This document shows, in pieces, positions 20,092 to 34,559 of a stretch of 64,000 nt of DNA. The stretch is from Umbilicaria muhlenbergii (Eukaryota; Ascomycota; Lecanoromycetes; Umbilicariales; Umbilicariaceae). Location of the stretch: NCBI GenBank assembly GCA_000611775.1, contig KK106982.1, positions 620,001 to 684,000 on the forward strand, in the 5' to 3' direction. How positions within the stretch are numbered: position 1 is the stretch's first letter; every line of letters begins with the position of its first letter. A model generated the notes under the pieces. The model saw only the letters and a program-made list of their open reading frames with translations. It ran no database searches and had not been told where the DNA came from. A program made the translations under genes and the position numbers.

Positions 20092-23000
20092 TTATTCTAG
20101 TCTCGCCCTTTATCTCCTGCCGTGAGGCATCCCGAACGAATTTTGAATCAGATTGAAATCAAACCAGAACCAGAACCAGAACCAGAAATCAATCATAATG
20201 GTCAGAGAAACCAGTAGCGCAGTCTACTCATGAATCAGAGAGTCTTTGTTGACTTCTGTGAATGATGAACAATTCACCTTAAATGAAAACCTGATCAATC
20301 AGATCCTGACAGCTTTGACTGCAGAGACTCTGATCAATCTTCTACAAGAACATCCCTTCAAAGCAATGACTGCTCTTCAACAATTGATCACTGATCATGA
20401 GCAGTCTTTGAATGAAATCAACACTGTTATAAAGGCTCATGAAGAGCTACAAGCAGACTATGAAAGAATGAAGGATAAGAACAAGGAATTGAAGAAAAAA
20501 GTTGCTGAACAAGCTGATGTGATAACATATCTTGAATGAAGAATCACAGTCACCTCTACAAGCACCCTCTGACCTGATTTCCCTCAATTCACAGTTGAAG
20601 GATTATCAAGATTATTAAAGCTTCTTAATCTGCTGATGTTCTCTGATGATCATTCAAAATATGATGAATGAGTAATGAAGATCAGAAACTACTTACTAAC
20701 AATGAATGAATAATACCTCATCAAACAGATGAAAATAACATACATGAAAACAAGAGTTAAGAATGACTCTGTCAAACACATAAGACCTTGAATGAATTCA
20801 GTATCTTGAACAGCTTATTTAAATATTACTGAATTATTAAAACATTTGACCTGAATCTACAGAGACTCAGATCAAAAATGTATCATCATTAATGAATTTC
20901 ACAAGCTTTATTAAGAATTCAAAGACTTCTCATCCTTCTGAGCTGATTTTCAGTGATATGTTATTGAACTGAATGAGTTTTTTGATTCATACTGAATAGG
21001 AGAACTTCTGAACAAGGTGAACAACATTATTTAACAATAATTAAACACTGATGATGACAGATCTGAAGACCTTTATGAACTCATTAAGCACTGTCAGTGA
21101 ATTAATCAGACTTTATGACTGCTTGATGTAAAGAAGATCATTAAATTGAATTAAATACTTCTCTTCACAAGTTAAACTCATACAAGGACTGAATGTTTTA
21201 TTAAAATCTTAAAATCAACTATCTGAATGATCACTGAGTCAGTTCCCTGAATACTGAACTGAACATCACACTCAGATGTCACCAAAGAACAACAGATAAA
21301 GAAAGAACATTATTTTAAATATAATAAATAAAGACACCTTGCTTTAAACTGTTTAAACAAGGACAAAAAGAAAGAGACTTCAACATCAAGATGTGTGCAA
21401 TGAATCATATTCAATTCTGATTTTAATTTTGAATTAAATTCAGGAAAAGGCGTTCTTTTATTAAAGTCATGATAAGAAATGATGATAATTCTCTTGTGAT
21501 ATTAATATTAATGATTAATGAAGATGTTCTGTTCACCTGAACATCATTCAAAGTGAATTGCAAGCTCACTCTGAATGAGGTCAAGTTATGAGTTAAGACT
21601 TTACTTGATACTGAGTCAATTGAATATGCATTCATTAATGTTAATCTGACAAAGACTCTGATTGAATGATCTGAAATTAAAGCAGTATCATTGTCAAAGC
21701 CCTGAACCTTACATGATTTTCAGAAGAAGACAGTGAGATGAGTTATATATATGATTTATTCAATTATGAAGATTTGCAGTCATTCTCAGTGACTCATCCT
21801 CATGATGATCATAGATATGAAAGATCTCAGCATTATATTAAGACTCTCTTAAATGAATCACACCTGAATTTTAATCAACCCTGCAAATCAGGTAGTGATT
21901 TTCTCACTGAATAAACAAATAAAACTGAATGAATGAATAAAACTGAACAACTGAACTAAATTGAACAATTGAACAGAACTGAACAAATGAACTGAACTGA
22001 AGAACTGAACACTGAATGAATGAACAAACTGAATGATTGAACTTAAATCACTGAAAACCTATCAGATCTTGAAGAAATTCATCACAAAAGTAAATCCTGA
22101 ATCAGCCTCTGCATTAAAAAATAATAACCCCTCACATGCAGTTAATATCAAGATGATTGACATGACACTGTTCACATTGAATATAAAGAAAGGCAATGAG
22201 ATCTTTGTTATCTTTATTCAACAGATTGAGGAAGCATTGAACTTTGAATTAAAGTCAAGTGAATTAAATATCAAGATGATTCTCTCTTCTGAATATCATG
22301 ACCTGATTGATGTCTTTTTTAAAAAAGCTGCAAATGAACTCCCTCTGCATCAACTTTATGATCACAAAATTATTTTAAAAAGTGAGCAAAAGCTTGAATA
22401 CACACCTCTTTACAATATGTCACATGAAGAACTAATAGTGGTGAAGAACTACATAAAAGACAACTTGCAAAAAGATTTCATTGAAGTTAATCAGTCATCA
22501 GTAGCTTCACTGATTCTGTTCATATAAAAGAAAGATGAGTTTTTATGATTGTGCATCAACTACTGAAAGTTGAATTCAATTATGAAGAAAGACTGATATT
22601 CATTACCTTTAATTGAGGAAATCCTGACTCAGATTTCAAAGACAAAATACTTCATCAAGATTAATATACAACATGCATTTCACTGCATATGAATGAATCT
22701 TGATTCTGAAGATCTGACAACCTTTCAAACAAGGCATGATTTTTACAAATATAAGGTTTTGCCTTTCAGACTCATTAACAGATCAGTCATCTTTCAGCAT
22801 TTTATTAATGATGTATTATTTAATTTATTAAACACCTGTTGTATAATATATTTAAATGATATCTTGATTTATTCAGAGTTCCTGTCTAAACACTGAACTC
22901 ATGTTTAAATCATTTTAGAATGACTGAGGAAAGCAAATTTACAAGCTGAAATCAAGAAGTGTGAATTTCACAAGACTGAAACTTAATATTTAAAACTGAT

Positions 23001-25402
23001 CATAGGACGTCATGACATCTGAGTGAATTTTAAAAAGATCACAATCATTAAGACTTAAAAGATACTGATCAACTCAAAACAACTGCAAGCATTCTTAGGT
23101 TTTTATAACTTTTACTGATGATTCATAGAGGAATATTCTAAAATCACAAAATCTTTAATCAGACTGACAGGCAAGAATATACTCTTTAATATGTAAATTA
23201 AACAGTGTCTTCAAGCGTTTAGTGAACTAAAAAACTGACTGATTAACATGTCAATATTATAACACTTCAACTGAATCTGAACATGTTATCTTAAATGTGA
23301 CTCATCTGATCTGATATCCGCAGGAGTACTATCTCAGAAAGATAATTAAAAATTAATGCATTCAGTAATATTTTTCTCTAAGAAACTCATATCAGTTGAA
23401 TATAATTATGAGATTTATGACAAAGAATTGTTGATCATTATTTAAAGTTTAGAGGAATGACATGCTGAATTAACAGAAACAGAGGATTCAATTTAAATCT
23501 TAACAGATTATAAAGCTCTGAAGTACTTTATGACAATCAAGAAACTGACTCACAGACAAGTCAGATGAGCTGAATTTTTCTTATAATTCAACTTTGTGAT
23601 CATCTACTGAACAGGCAAAGAAAATGAAAAGGTGAACACACTTATTAAACACTCAGATGATCAACTAAAGAAGAATGAGAATGATGAGTGATTACAATAT
23701 TAATCTTAAATCATGCTACTGAGTCACTGCTTAAAATCATGCATCATTGCTGAACAAAAGAAAAAAGCTCCTCATCATTTAAAATCAACCTCAGCTGAAC
23801 AGGCCTCAAATGAAACTTTAAATAAATTAATTACTCATTATGTGAAAGCAGATGATTTCTGTCAGGAAATTCTAAGCTTATTACAGATTAAAATAAGACA
23901 TTCAATAAAGATCTCTCTCAATGACTGCACTGCAGACAAAGGCTGACTGCTTTATCAAGAATATGTATGAGTCTCAGGCATTGATAATGATCTAAATCAG
24001 AACAAATTATGATGATGATTAATTCAAGAAGCTCATGAACAGCTGGCAGTAAAACATATTAAACATTAAAAGACTCTGAAACTGCTCACATACTCCTACT
24101 ATTGACCCTGAATAAATTAAACAATAAGTCAGTTTGTTCAAAATTGCCACATCTGCCGCTAAATGAAGAACATGAATAAGCAGTATTAAGGAGCTCTGAA
24201 ATCACTTTCAATTTCAAGTCATTCATGACAAGATATTTCACTTGACTTGATTATCAAATTATTTGAAAGTGAAGGATTCAACACAATCCTGATAATCATT
24301 TGCAGATTAATCAAGAAGAGACATTATATTCCTTATTCAACAGATAAAGATGAGAAAACATTAATAAAATACATCACAAAGTTATTGCTTCAAAATGTAT
24401 GAAGATTTCATGAGTTATCACAAACAATAACATCAGATCATGAGTCACAATTTATCACAATACTGTGAAAACACCTTTGTGAACAACTTTAAATCAGATT
24501 GAAACCTTCAACTGCTTTTCATTCAGAGACAGACAGGCAGTCTAAAAATGCAAATGCAAATGTTAAATGTTATCTTAAAGCATTCATGAACTATCAGCAA
24601 GATGACTGAACTAAATGATTATTAATGATTAAGTTCACAGTCAACAATGCAGATTCTGACTTCATTAAAGTTTCACTCTTCTTTGTGAATAAAGAATATC
24701 ACTTCTGAATGAGCTTCAACCTTGAATAATTGATCACTTCACTGCTGACAAGAGAATAAATTTTGAAGGAAAAAGCTGATTTCATAATGAATCATATGAA
24801 GGCTCTACATGTGATGTTACAAGACAACATGACAGCAGCACAACTTCAGCAAGAAGATTTCATGAACAGAATTTAAATATTAATCTCAGCATATAAAGTG
24901 AGAGACCTGATATGATTATCAACAAAAAACATTCAAATAACTCACTTGTTCAAAAAGCTGAATCACAAGAATGAAGGACCTTTTTGAATCAAGAAGAAAG
25001 TATCAACTTAAGCATATAAATTTAAATTACTTAAGTTAATGAAGATACACCCTGTTTTTCACATCTTTTTATTATAATTCACTGTGAATGATCCTTTGCC
25101 TGAATAAATTGAGCCATCACTGTCATCAGTAATAACTGAACAGGCTGAACTGAAATGAGAAGTTGAACAGATTAACAATAACTATTGATGAAAAAACAGA
25201 CTACAGTACAAAGTGACATAAAAAGAGTACTCATCTGACAAGACTTGATACAACACTGATGAATTCAAACACTCACTTGAACTGAAAGAGGCATTTCATG
25301 AGTGGTACTCAAATAAGCTGGCCGGGCCATCAAATACATCAATGACAAAGCAGAAAAGTAGATGATCAGCTCACAAAACTTGTTAAATAAAAAAGAAGGT
25401 AG

Positions 25403-25632
25403 TGTCAGGTTTACACTTAAACATCAAACTGAACTGAATGATCTGAATGATGTACTGAACTGAATGACTGAATGAGTTAGCAGTGATTAAATTAGTGAGT
25501 TTAATGTGCACATAAAGACTTTGATCTTGATGCTCTTTCTTTCTTTTGCTTCTTAGACTAGAATTCTTCTCTGTAGTTAAATGTCAGCTGTTAAAACACA
25601 TTTATTAATTCATAATCTGCATAGTCTTGACA
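25403..25632 (+). repeat. Right LTR of element A
   Basis: Same length as the left LTR and differing by many transitions; CpG pairs are gone. Confidence 0.9.
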
Positions 25633-25767
25633 TCTACTCAGCAACACTGCAGTATAAGTAATGCTGCACTTCTCCCCTCCCCCTCCCCCCCCCCTCAGAG
25701 TAGGAAAACATGAATACACATAAACATTAATAGAAAATTAAAATTTCATTATAACTGCATACATTTA

Positions 25768-26002
25768 ATGAAGAAAGAAGAGCGTCTTCTAAAAGTCATT
25801 AAGATTTATAATGAGGTACTTAAAGATTTAGCAAATTCATCTTTCTATCATTAAATTGTCACCCAATACAACATATCAGACTGTACATTAAGAGGGAGAA
25901 TTCAAGACACTCAACAGTCAAAACAAGTAATCAGTAGTATCATGCAGAGATTATTCACTATAAAAGAGGATTTTATACAAAGATTTATTATTTTAGCAGC
26001 AG
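25768..26002 (+). pseudogene. F1 transposase, N-terminal part
   Basis: Begins MKKEERLLKVIKIYNEVL and continues into a helix-turn-helix-like part with YNISDCTLRGRI, as in pogo/Fot1 transposases. It contains stops and is cut by the insertion of LTR element B1 at 26003-26007. Confidence 0.75.
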
Positions 26003-26007
26003 GCTGA

Positions 26008-26178
26008 TATTAGGAGCATGACAAGATTAAGTAACTTATATTAACTTTCAATTGAGTTTAGCATGTTCAGTTAATTCTGCAACACTCACATATCTAGTTT
26101 TGCTCATCATTTAATGACTCTTTAAAATTAATCTCTTAATCATCATATTTACATGATGAGCTCTGCATGATCTTGATA
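26008..26178 (+). repeat. Left LTR of B1
   Basis: Starts TATTAGGAGC (TG tip changed to TA) and ends TTGATA. Matches the LTRs at 44421 and 47517. Confidence 0.9.
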
Positions 26179-29100
26179 TTAGATTAATTCTTATTCTCTT
26201 AACATTCATGAAACAGTTGAACTGAAATAACCTGTTTAAAAAAGCATTGAGTTGTGTGTGTTGATGACTTTGAAAGACATCAGTAACATAATCCTCTGCA
26301 ACTACACCTCTTAAGTCATACAGATGTGTATCAGTCAACTTAAGTTATATAAAAACCTGAAAACTCATGAAGCAGTCAAGTTGAAAGAACCTGTTATGAT
26401 AAGTGTGCAGCTGCTGTCATTACTGAACACTCATGAAGCAGTTGAGTTGAATTTAAATAATCTGCATTCACCTTGCTCTTATGAAAGAGCTGAATCAAAA
26501 GAAATCATTGAACTGAACACTGAACAGAGGTCAAGAAAGGCATTAAATGCAGAACACTGTAAAACAGACATTTTCAACATTGAATCATCAGCACATCATT
26601 ATCAACATGACACATGAGAGCACAATTTCACTGAGTCAGGCTCAGAAAGAAAAGACTGCTGAGGCAAGCTCATCTCATCAACATGAGTAAAGAGGTGAAG
26701 CAGAAGAAGCTCTTCTCAGTGTGAAGATAATTTATCTTAAACTGAATGCAGCTCTCAGAGAACTCAAGAAGAGCAGAAAGACATGAAAGTACTTTATTTT
26801 AACTGCATGACATCATGAATGAACTGATGAAGATGACGCTGATACTCTTTATGACATTGTTAATGTTGAGCAGCTTTAGCATTAAGCAGAAGTTGAGTCA
26901 GAGCAGTTTTTAAAAACTTTTAACACTTTATGTGAACAGTGAGACTTAAGCATGAAAATCAGTGAACAAGTTAATAACCTCATGACTGAAAAAAACTCTC
27001 TTACAAACACTCTCATGAAAGAGCAACATCATGTAACCTCTCTCAGTATCAGCTTTATCATCTTAAATGTTAAATACCACCTTCAGAAGAAAAGGCAATG
27101 AATTGAATAAGAAAACACTTATTCTTTTAACATTTTAAACAGTTCAAACATTTCAAATAATGATAAATATTCACAGAAGCTTCTTGATCCTTCTTTTTTA
27201 AATGACAGTTTTGAGTTCACATGAGAGGATTGAGTAGACAAAATGAAGATTAAATTGAGCATTAATGAAGATCATTACCTGACTGAGATTACTCATATGA
27301 GGTACATGTTGTCTTGATTGAGAGGGAAAGCTGTTCAACACACTAAGTCTCATTCATCATATGAACTCTCAGTCACAGACTTTTATCATAACATAAATGA
27401 GATCTTGAAGAACTTAAGGAAGATTTATGAAGATTTAAATAAACAGAGAAATTACTGTCAGACTTATATTAAACTTATTTAAAGATTAAAGTGATTTTCA
27501 GACTTTTATGTTGAATTTCATCACCTTTTCACCTTCCTTGAGTATGATGAAGCTTAATGTATGAATGACCTCAGAGACAAGATTCCTCATCTTCAAGCAT
27601 CTCTGTCATCTCAAATGATTCAGCTTAATTCATTATTAATCATGAAGACTTACCTTATACGTCTGAACAATGAACAACAGGCTGCTTAAGCAGTCAAGAA
27701 CTGAAAAGACATCATAACTGTTTTTATCAAGAAGGTTAAAATCTTCAAATGAGTCACCTTTAAGATGCTTGTCACTCAGCTCATGATACATTTCATCACA
27801 CCTTTGAATAGTTCAAATGTTTAAAGAACCTCAATTGATTCACAACATTTAATTGATGAGAAGAATGAAAACTGTTATATCTGTCATCATCCTGAGCATC
27901 TTGTCAATGAATGCTTTCAGCATGTTTAACAATCATCTTCTTTCTTCTGACGTGACAGGTCTGTGAGTAAACTTCATGTGAACATTAATTAAAAGAATTT
28001 TGATTATGAGTTTAAAAGTGAATTAGTTTCTCTGTGCAGCATGAACCCTTTGCTGAACTTTAATAAATATTATTTGAACAGTTTAAATGTTCTGAATGAT
28101 TTAAACAGTCTGAATGATGATCTTGAGCTCTTCACATTATGACTGTTCATTACAGTCTGCTTTTTTTATTCTTAAGACTTTCTCATACTTTTTCACACCT
28201 TGATAAACATCAGCTGTACAGCATATGCTCTTATTCATACTCAACTAATTCTCATGATCTGCAACAAGCTTGAGCTGAAGTCAGTTTCATTGTTCAAACT
28301 GAAGAATGTACATGAGTTTGATAAAAACATCATCAGGAGGCAAATCACTCATGTTATTTATTTAAATCTGCTTATGAAAAAGAAGCATAAAGAGATTATC
28401 ATCTTTATGTTGATAATTGACTTGAGGCAGCATGACATCATTCTGAGAAAATCATGAATGAACTGAAATCAGCTCCTTCTGAATCTGAAGGATGACTTCA
28501 TTATCTTTAAAGAAGATTTCCCTTTCTTCTTTACAGAAAAGATAGAGATAAAAGGAGAATATTCATCTTCTGTGCTTTTATTTTTCATCTCATCTTCTTG
28601 AACAGTTTCTTGAACTGTTCAGACAATTTTTAAAATCCTGCCTCAATCTTCTCTGACTGCTGATGATGATGTGTTCTCTGTTCACAGTGTGAGAGCAGCT
28701 TTATATGCAGTGTTAACTCATTAAAAAGAGGTACACATATTCATTATGTTGATGAAAAACATTAACAGACAACTGATGTTAAATTGAGAATGTCATTTAA
28801 AGGAAATAAGTCTCAAGATGAACATGTTCAAACATCTTGAGAAGATACATCAAAAGTTGTCTTTTAAATATCATGAGTACCTTGATGTCTTTGATCACTT
28901 TAAGGTCAGCAAGCTCTCACCTCATCATCTTTATGATCACAAAATTGAGCTGATGAGCAACATCACTTCATCTTAAAGCTGAGCTTATCACATGTCACCC
29001 TACAAGCTTCAAAAGGTCAAGAAGTACCTTAATGAAAACCTCTTTAAAAACTTCATTACCTCAAGCAAGGTGACTTACACCTCACTAATGTTGTTCATTT

Positions 29101-30139
29101 TAAAGATGAATGATGACTTATGATTCTGTGTGAATTATCAAAAGTTTAATGCTTTTATTAAATGAAATCAATACCCTCTTCTGTTAATAGAAGAGGTCAT
29201 AAGAAAGATTCTCAGATGTAAACATTTAACTTGTTTAAACATAATCATCACCTTCAATAAGTTGTGTATGCATTCAGACAATAAGGATTTAATCATGTTC
29301 ATCATTATGTTAAACTTCTACAAATACTGAGTTCTACTGTTCAGATTAATCAACAGGTTGAGTATCTTTCAGCAGTATATTAATGACATTTTATGAGACT
29401 TTCTTAATGACTTCTGTTAAGTTTATTTAAATGACATCCTCATTTACAACAAGATCTGAAGGGAGTACTGTAAGAGCTTTTATAATAATTGCATAACTGT
29501 TATACAACAGTTACATTACAGTTATATAATTATTATACAGTTATGCAACAGCTGCATAACTGTTGCATATAAGTTATGCAATCATAAAAGTTTATGCAAT
29601 GGTTACATAACTGTCACAAATACATGCACATGAGGCATAACTGATTTCAGTGACAGAGCATACATGTACATTATGTTCAGTGACAAGGCATAACTGATTC
29701 ACAGTTGCAGATTTGAATGAGTGACTGATTCAAGCAGCTAAAGCAACTGTAATGTTGCAATAAAGACTGAAGGTATATAGCAGAGATGTGACAAGAATTA
29801 AGCAAATAACATCTCATTTCTCCTCATTTAATAGCTCAAGATCCTCAAGCTTGTCTGATGACTGACAGCTTGAGATAAAGAATGCAGTGATTTTTTTTAC
29901 TGAACTTCTTCCTCCTCCTTCATTCTCTTCTCTTGCTTCACTTCACTGCTCTGCTCTCTTCTCTGCTTCATCTCACAGCTTCATCCTCAGCTCTGCTCTC
30001 AACCTCACTCTCACCTCAGTGTCATCATCATCATTTAGTCTCAGCTGAACTTCTGTGAATTGCTGTCACTTTTGACTGAATTGTCACCTTTGATGTGAGG
30101 ATGATGATTGCTGATCATATCAGGCCTGATCATTGTTGA

Positions 30140-30240
30140 GGATGTTATTTATGTTAACAAAGCCTTCATCAGCATTCTTTATGTTAATGAAGCCTTCATT
30201 GATGTTCTTTATGTTAATGAAGCCTTCACTGATGTCCTCT
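30140..30240 (+). repeat. 30 bp tandem repeat in H
   Basis: Three tandem units of about 30 bp, each containing TTTATGTTAA and AGCCTTCA, translate as YVNEAF-x2-VL repeats. They include three copies of the dispersed GAAGCCTTC motif of element H. Confidence 0.75.
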
Positions 30241-31126
30241 TCTTCAAGATCATCCCTCATGTCTTCCTGCATATTCTCATGATCATGACCTTTCATGATC
30301 TTCTTCTGCTTCATCAGTCTATCATGTCTTGTGTTAAAAAATGCAGCATCAAGACTTGCATCTGAATCATTATTCAGATCAACAGAAATGTTCTTTCTTA
30401 AACTCTGTTTAAGCATCTTCTCTGAAAAGTCATCAATCATAATCAGGTCCTTGAACTCCCCCTTTTTTTAAAAGATGTCAAACATATTCAGCAGATGTTG
30501 TTGAGTGTATTTTAAGATGATCATGTCTCAAGGCTTCTGCTTGAGCAGTTGAGTCATCTGAGAGTGAATAATTAACTGTATAAATGCATAACATAAGAAG
30601 AGTAACCTGTTGAATGATGCATCCTTAAAGTTCATCACCTCATTGATGAACTTGAAGATGAAATCAAGTCAATGATTCTGATAATCAGCATTAACCTCAT
30701 CCTTGAGCTGTTTGAAAGCTTGAATGTCTTCAAGGTTGTTGACAATGATGTAGTGTTCAATTCACGCCAGAGATGCTTTGAGGATATGATTTTTTCAAGT
30801 CTTATATGTGCTTCACACCCTCTTTTCCCCTTCTTTGAACACAGGATGATTCTTTCACATATCAGGAAATATCATCATCACTGACTGCTTCACATTAAGA
30901 TTAGAAAGTGTGACACAGAATCATCATTAAACTGTGATGAAGAGTTCTTCATACATCTGAGAATATGACTTCAGTGCTTCTTTAACATCATTGATGCTCT
31001 GATCTGCAAATGTATCATTTATTATTGTTGAGTCACTTTGACTTCTGCTCAACGTGCTGTCTCTGTCTTCAGATCATGGCGTGAAATTGATGTTTAACAA
31101 TTTATTGAATAGAGCTTGTCAGAAGT

Positions 31127-31573
31127 TTGATGAGGTTGAGGAACAGAGCTGTTGACTTAATGAGAATTAAAGTTGTTGACTTGATGAGGGTCAGGGTTGT
31201 TGATTTGATGAGAGATGAGGTTGTTGACTTGATGAGGAACAGAGTTGCTGACTCACAGATCAAGTTTACTGACTTGTTAAGAGATAAAGTTGCTGACTTG
31301 AAGGCTGAGCTTACTGACTTGAAGGCTGAGCTTGCTGACTTGAAGGCTGAGCTTGCTGACTTGTTAAAGGATAAGGTTGCTGACTTGAAAACTGAGTTTA
31401 AGGTTGTGACCTGTGACTTAATGAAGCCTTCACTGATTTTTGAGCTTGTTGAATATTTAATGATGCTGAAGGCTGAGACCTGTCATTTAGTGAAGTCTTC
31501 ACTGAGGCACAGTTTGTTGATTTTCAGCTTGAAGGTTGCATACTCAGTTCTGATTGAGACAAAGTGTCATTAA
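31127..31573 (+). pseudogene. Coiled-coil protein with tandem repeats, in H
   Basis: A 148-codon open stretch with repeats VVDLMR-x2 (24 bp units) and then ADLKAEL (21 bp units), forming regular heptads. It may be a surviving part of a structural protein encoded by H. It has no start context I trust, and open length alone may reflect the repeats. Confidence 0.45.
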
Positions 31574-34559
31574 TATCATCTCATACTCTCTTCCTTGACT
31601 GAGCATCAGCAGTGACTCTTAAGCTGCAGAGTTGAGATGCTGATAAGTGTTGTGAACCCTGTGATGATGAGGTAGGTGCATTATGTTCAGTTACAATTAT
31701 AAATAATATAATGTTTGTCCTCTGAATGATGTTTGTCCTCTGAATGATGTTTGTCCTCTGAATGATGTTAAGCTCTTTCATTTATTAAAGATATAAATAA
31801 ACATATCTTCTTCAGAGGTGAACTGACTACTGTGTCCTCATCACTCTCATCATTTAAGGTATGATTGATATGATGTTGATGATCTTGCTCAGATTAAGAA
31901 TTTAACAACTCATCTCTTGATGTGTCTGCTGTTGAGGGTGTGACATTTTAATCAGAGGTTTGATGACATGACCCTCTTGACTGAGAGATTATATTAACCT
32001 ACAGTGCTGAGTATCTACATCATATTATGCAGGGAGGTTGATTAATGAGTGATTACTTCAGCTGTCAAGAGGCTTTATTTTAAAGCCTCATTATCAGCAC
32101 TTAATCAGATCTGAATTTGATGACATCATTAAACAAATTAATGTTCAAGGCCTCTATAAACTAAGAGGTCACACAACATCAGTCACTTTCAGATTAAATT
32201 TATCATCTTCACTGCTGTTTTTATTATTGTCTTTCATAATCTTCTCCTCAAGATTCTTTTCTGTGTTATTCTTGTTTTTATTATTCTGCTTCTGATCCTC
32301 CTTCTGATTCTTGATGTTGACACTTTTGTTAGTGCTGAGTATGCTGAGCTTCAAATCTATTGTCAACTGAGCCTCATTGATGAAAGTAATTGAGGCGGCT
32401 GACAGGGTGACTGACAGAGCATATGACAGCACAAAGGAGATAAACTGTGAAGAAGATGAGAAGGTTAATAATGCACACATGCTTAAGTTGATTAAGGTAC
32501 TTACACAAGCCTGAGACAATGATGTTTAATGCTCTGCAAGCATATATAACTGCTTTCTGCTTAATCTTCTTCTTCATCTTCTGTGCGCCTGATGTGATTA
32601 ACTGAACAATGTTTGCTTGCTGAGGCAATACTATTGTGCAAAAGAATGATGAATGAATGACATCACTGAAGTTGAACATCAGGGCCTGTTTGTAGCTAGT
32701 TAAGCAATGTTCATTGATGTGAACAATTCAGAGGTTATTGATCATTGCAGTTCAATCATAATTTGAGAGATTTGTTGTCATTAATATTTTAACATAAGTA
32801 AAGAGTTTACATTTGCCGTCTCAACTCACATTTACACATTAATGCTAATCATTTTATTTCTTTGTTCAGAAATCTGTCATCAGTTCTTGTTCTGACTTGA
32901 TGAAGTCTTCTCTGAAGCTCTTGATGCCTGCATTTAAATGTTGAGTCAAGTCATTCACTGCTCAACATTCACTGTGTAAGTTAATAATCAACGCCCTCAT
33001 CAACTCTTTCATTAATTAACTCATCAATATCTTCATTTTATTTCAATTCAACCACTTACCTTGTGCTGATTGTATCATCAACGTGTTGATTGCTACAGCT
33101 CATCAAGCGCATCTTAAATTCAACTTTAAATCATATCTTTGAGATCTGAAGTTGAATTGAAAGTTCAGTTTGACCTTGAAATCTGAACTGAAGGTGAATT
33201 CAATCTCAGGTATGAAGTTGAATTCATAAGCTTTCAACATCAAACCTCTGATTAAACCTCACTTCAGAGATTAAAGTCTTCACTCTCTTTCATGACAATC
33301 TTCTTCTTCATGATGTTGTCTCAGCCTCATCTGCCTTTTCCTCATTTATATTCACCCCCTTCACCTTGACCCTCTCTGTGATAGCTCAGTATAATCACAT
33401 GTTGAGATGCACCTCAATGAAGCCTTCACTAGAGCTTCATTAGTTAACTTATTTATAATCATCAGCATGACTCATAATACTCACAACATATGAATAAACT
33501 GAGGACGCCTAGTGAAGTTTCTTGATATAAGGTCAAAAGAAGAGCTACAAGTGTGAGCAGAGAGTAAATTGTTCAAGCTGACTTTCATGAAACTTGACAA
33601 AGAGGTCATCACAAAGGAGTGAGAAGAAGTTAAGAAAAAAGATGTCTTCTGACTTAAAATATTCTTCTTAAACACTGTTCAGAAGCAGCTGATTGCTGAT
33701 GAGAAGACTGAGCTTATCAAATACTCTGCAAGACATATTAATAAGTCAGATTAAATCATCATTAATCATTATGCATACTTCCTTTACTGTGTTAAACAAG
33801 ATAATATCACCTCTTGTGATGAGATATTCTATGAGTAATGTTTAATAGACTCTGAGCTTGATGATTAAGTTTAACTGTTATTAAAATGATTCTCCTATGA
33901 CCTGTCAGACTTCAAGAAGATGACATTCAGTGAGGCATGAGCCTTAAGTGAGATCCTGAGAAAGAAGAAAGCCTGAATAATTGCAGCAGTGACTGAGGAA
34001 GAATCTGATGTGAAGAAGCTTATTGATGATGAGAGAAGAGTCATATTTCAGAGTGAACTTTAAGTCAAGAGTCAATCAGTATGATCTCACTTCAAGACAG
34101 AAGATGATGAGTGAGGTAACTTTAAACTTGCTTAAATCACATGTTAATTTATCACAGAAGAAGCACTAGCTGCAGAAAAATAAATTGCTGATCAAGAGGT
34201 TGAGATGATTAATGAGACTGAGGTCATTATATCAAACGCAGGTACTGTCATTGATAACATTAAATATATGAAACTAAAACACATCAGTTCTACACTTAAG
34301 ATAACAGACTGCTGATGACAACACATGATGTTATATATTACAGTTGACATTGTCAGCACCTGACATGATCTTGTCACTGAACTTCAACACATATATGCAG
34401 ATGATCACCTCAATGATGCACAGTTCATCACCTGAGAGAATGAAGTACAAAAGATGATGAAAAAGAATAACATCTTATACAGTGACTTTGATGAGACAGC
34501 TGCTGTGAAGTTTGATGAGACAGCTGCTGTGAAGTTTGATGAACAGCAAAGTTGACTTA

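Larger units (their letters stand above)
19862..25632 (+). mobile_element. LTR element A, Ty3/gypsy chromovirus fossil
   Basis: Two 230 bp LTRs (19862-20091 and 25403-25632) start TGTCAGG and end TGACA and are flanked by the 5 bp duplication TCTAC (19857-19861 and 25633-25637). Inside, in order on the plus strand, are a Gag-like coiled-coil region (about 20246-20540), protease and reverse transcriptase (about 22000-22900), RNase H (23200-23600), integrase (23950-24750) and a chromodomain near 25140-25250. The structure is complete end to end but all coding parts are broken many times. The two LTRs differ almost only by C-to-T and G-to-A changes, nearly all in the right one, so age cannot be read from a normal clock. 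It inserted into the left terminal repeat of F1 and is younger than F1. Confidence 0.9.

Noticed and set aside
30120-30440. Minus-strand 106-codon frame in H
   Set aside because: It is the complement of the 30 bp tandem repeat tract, and the neighbouring recognised genes lie on the plus strand.
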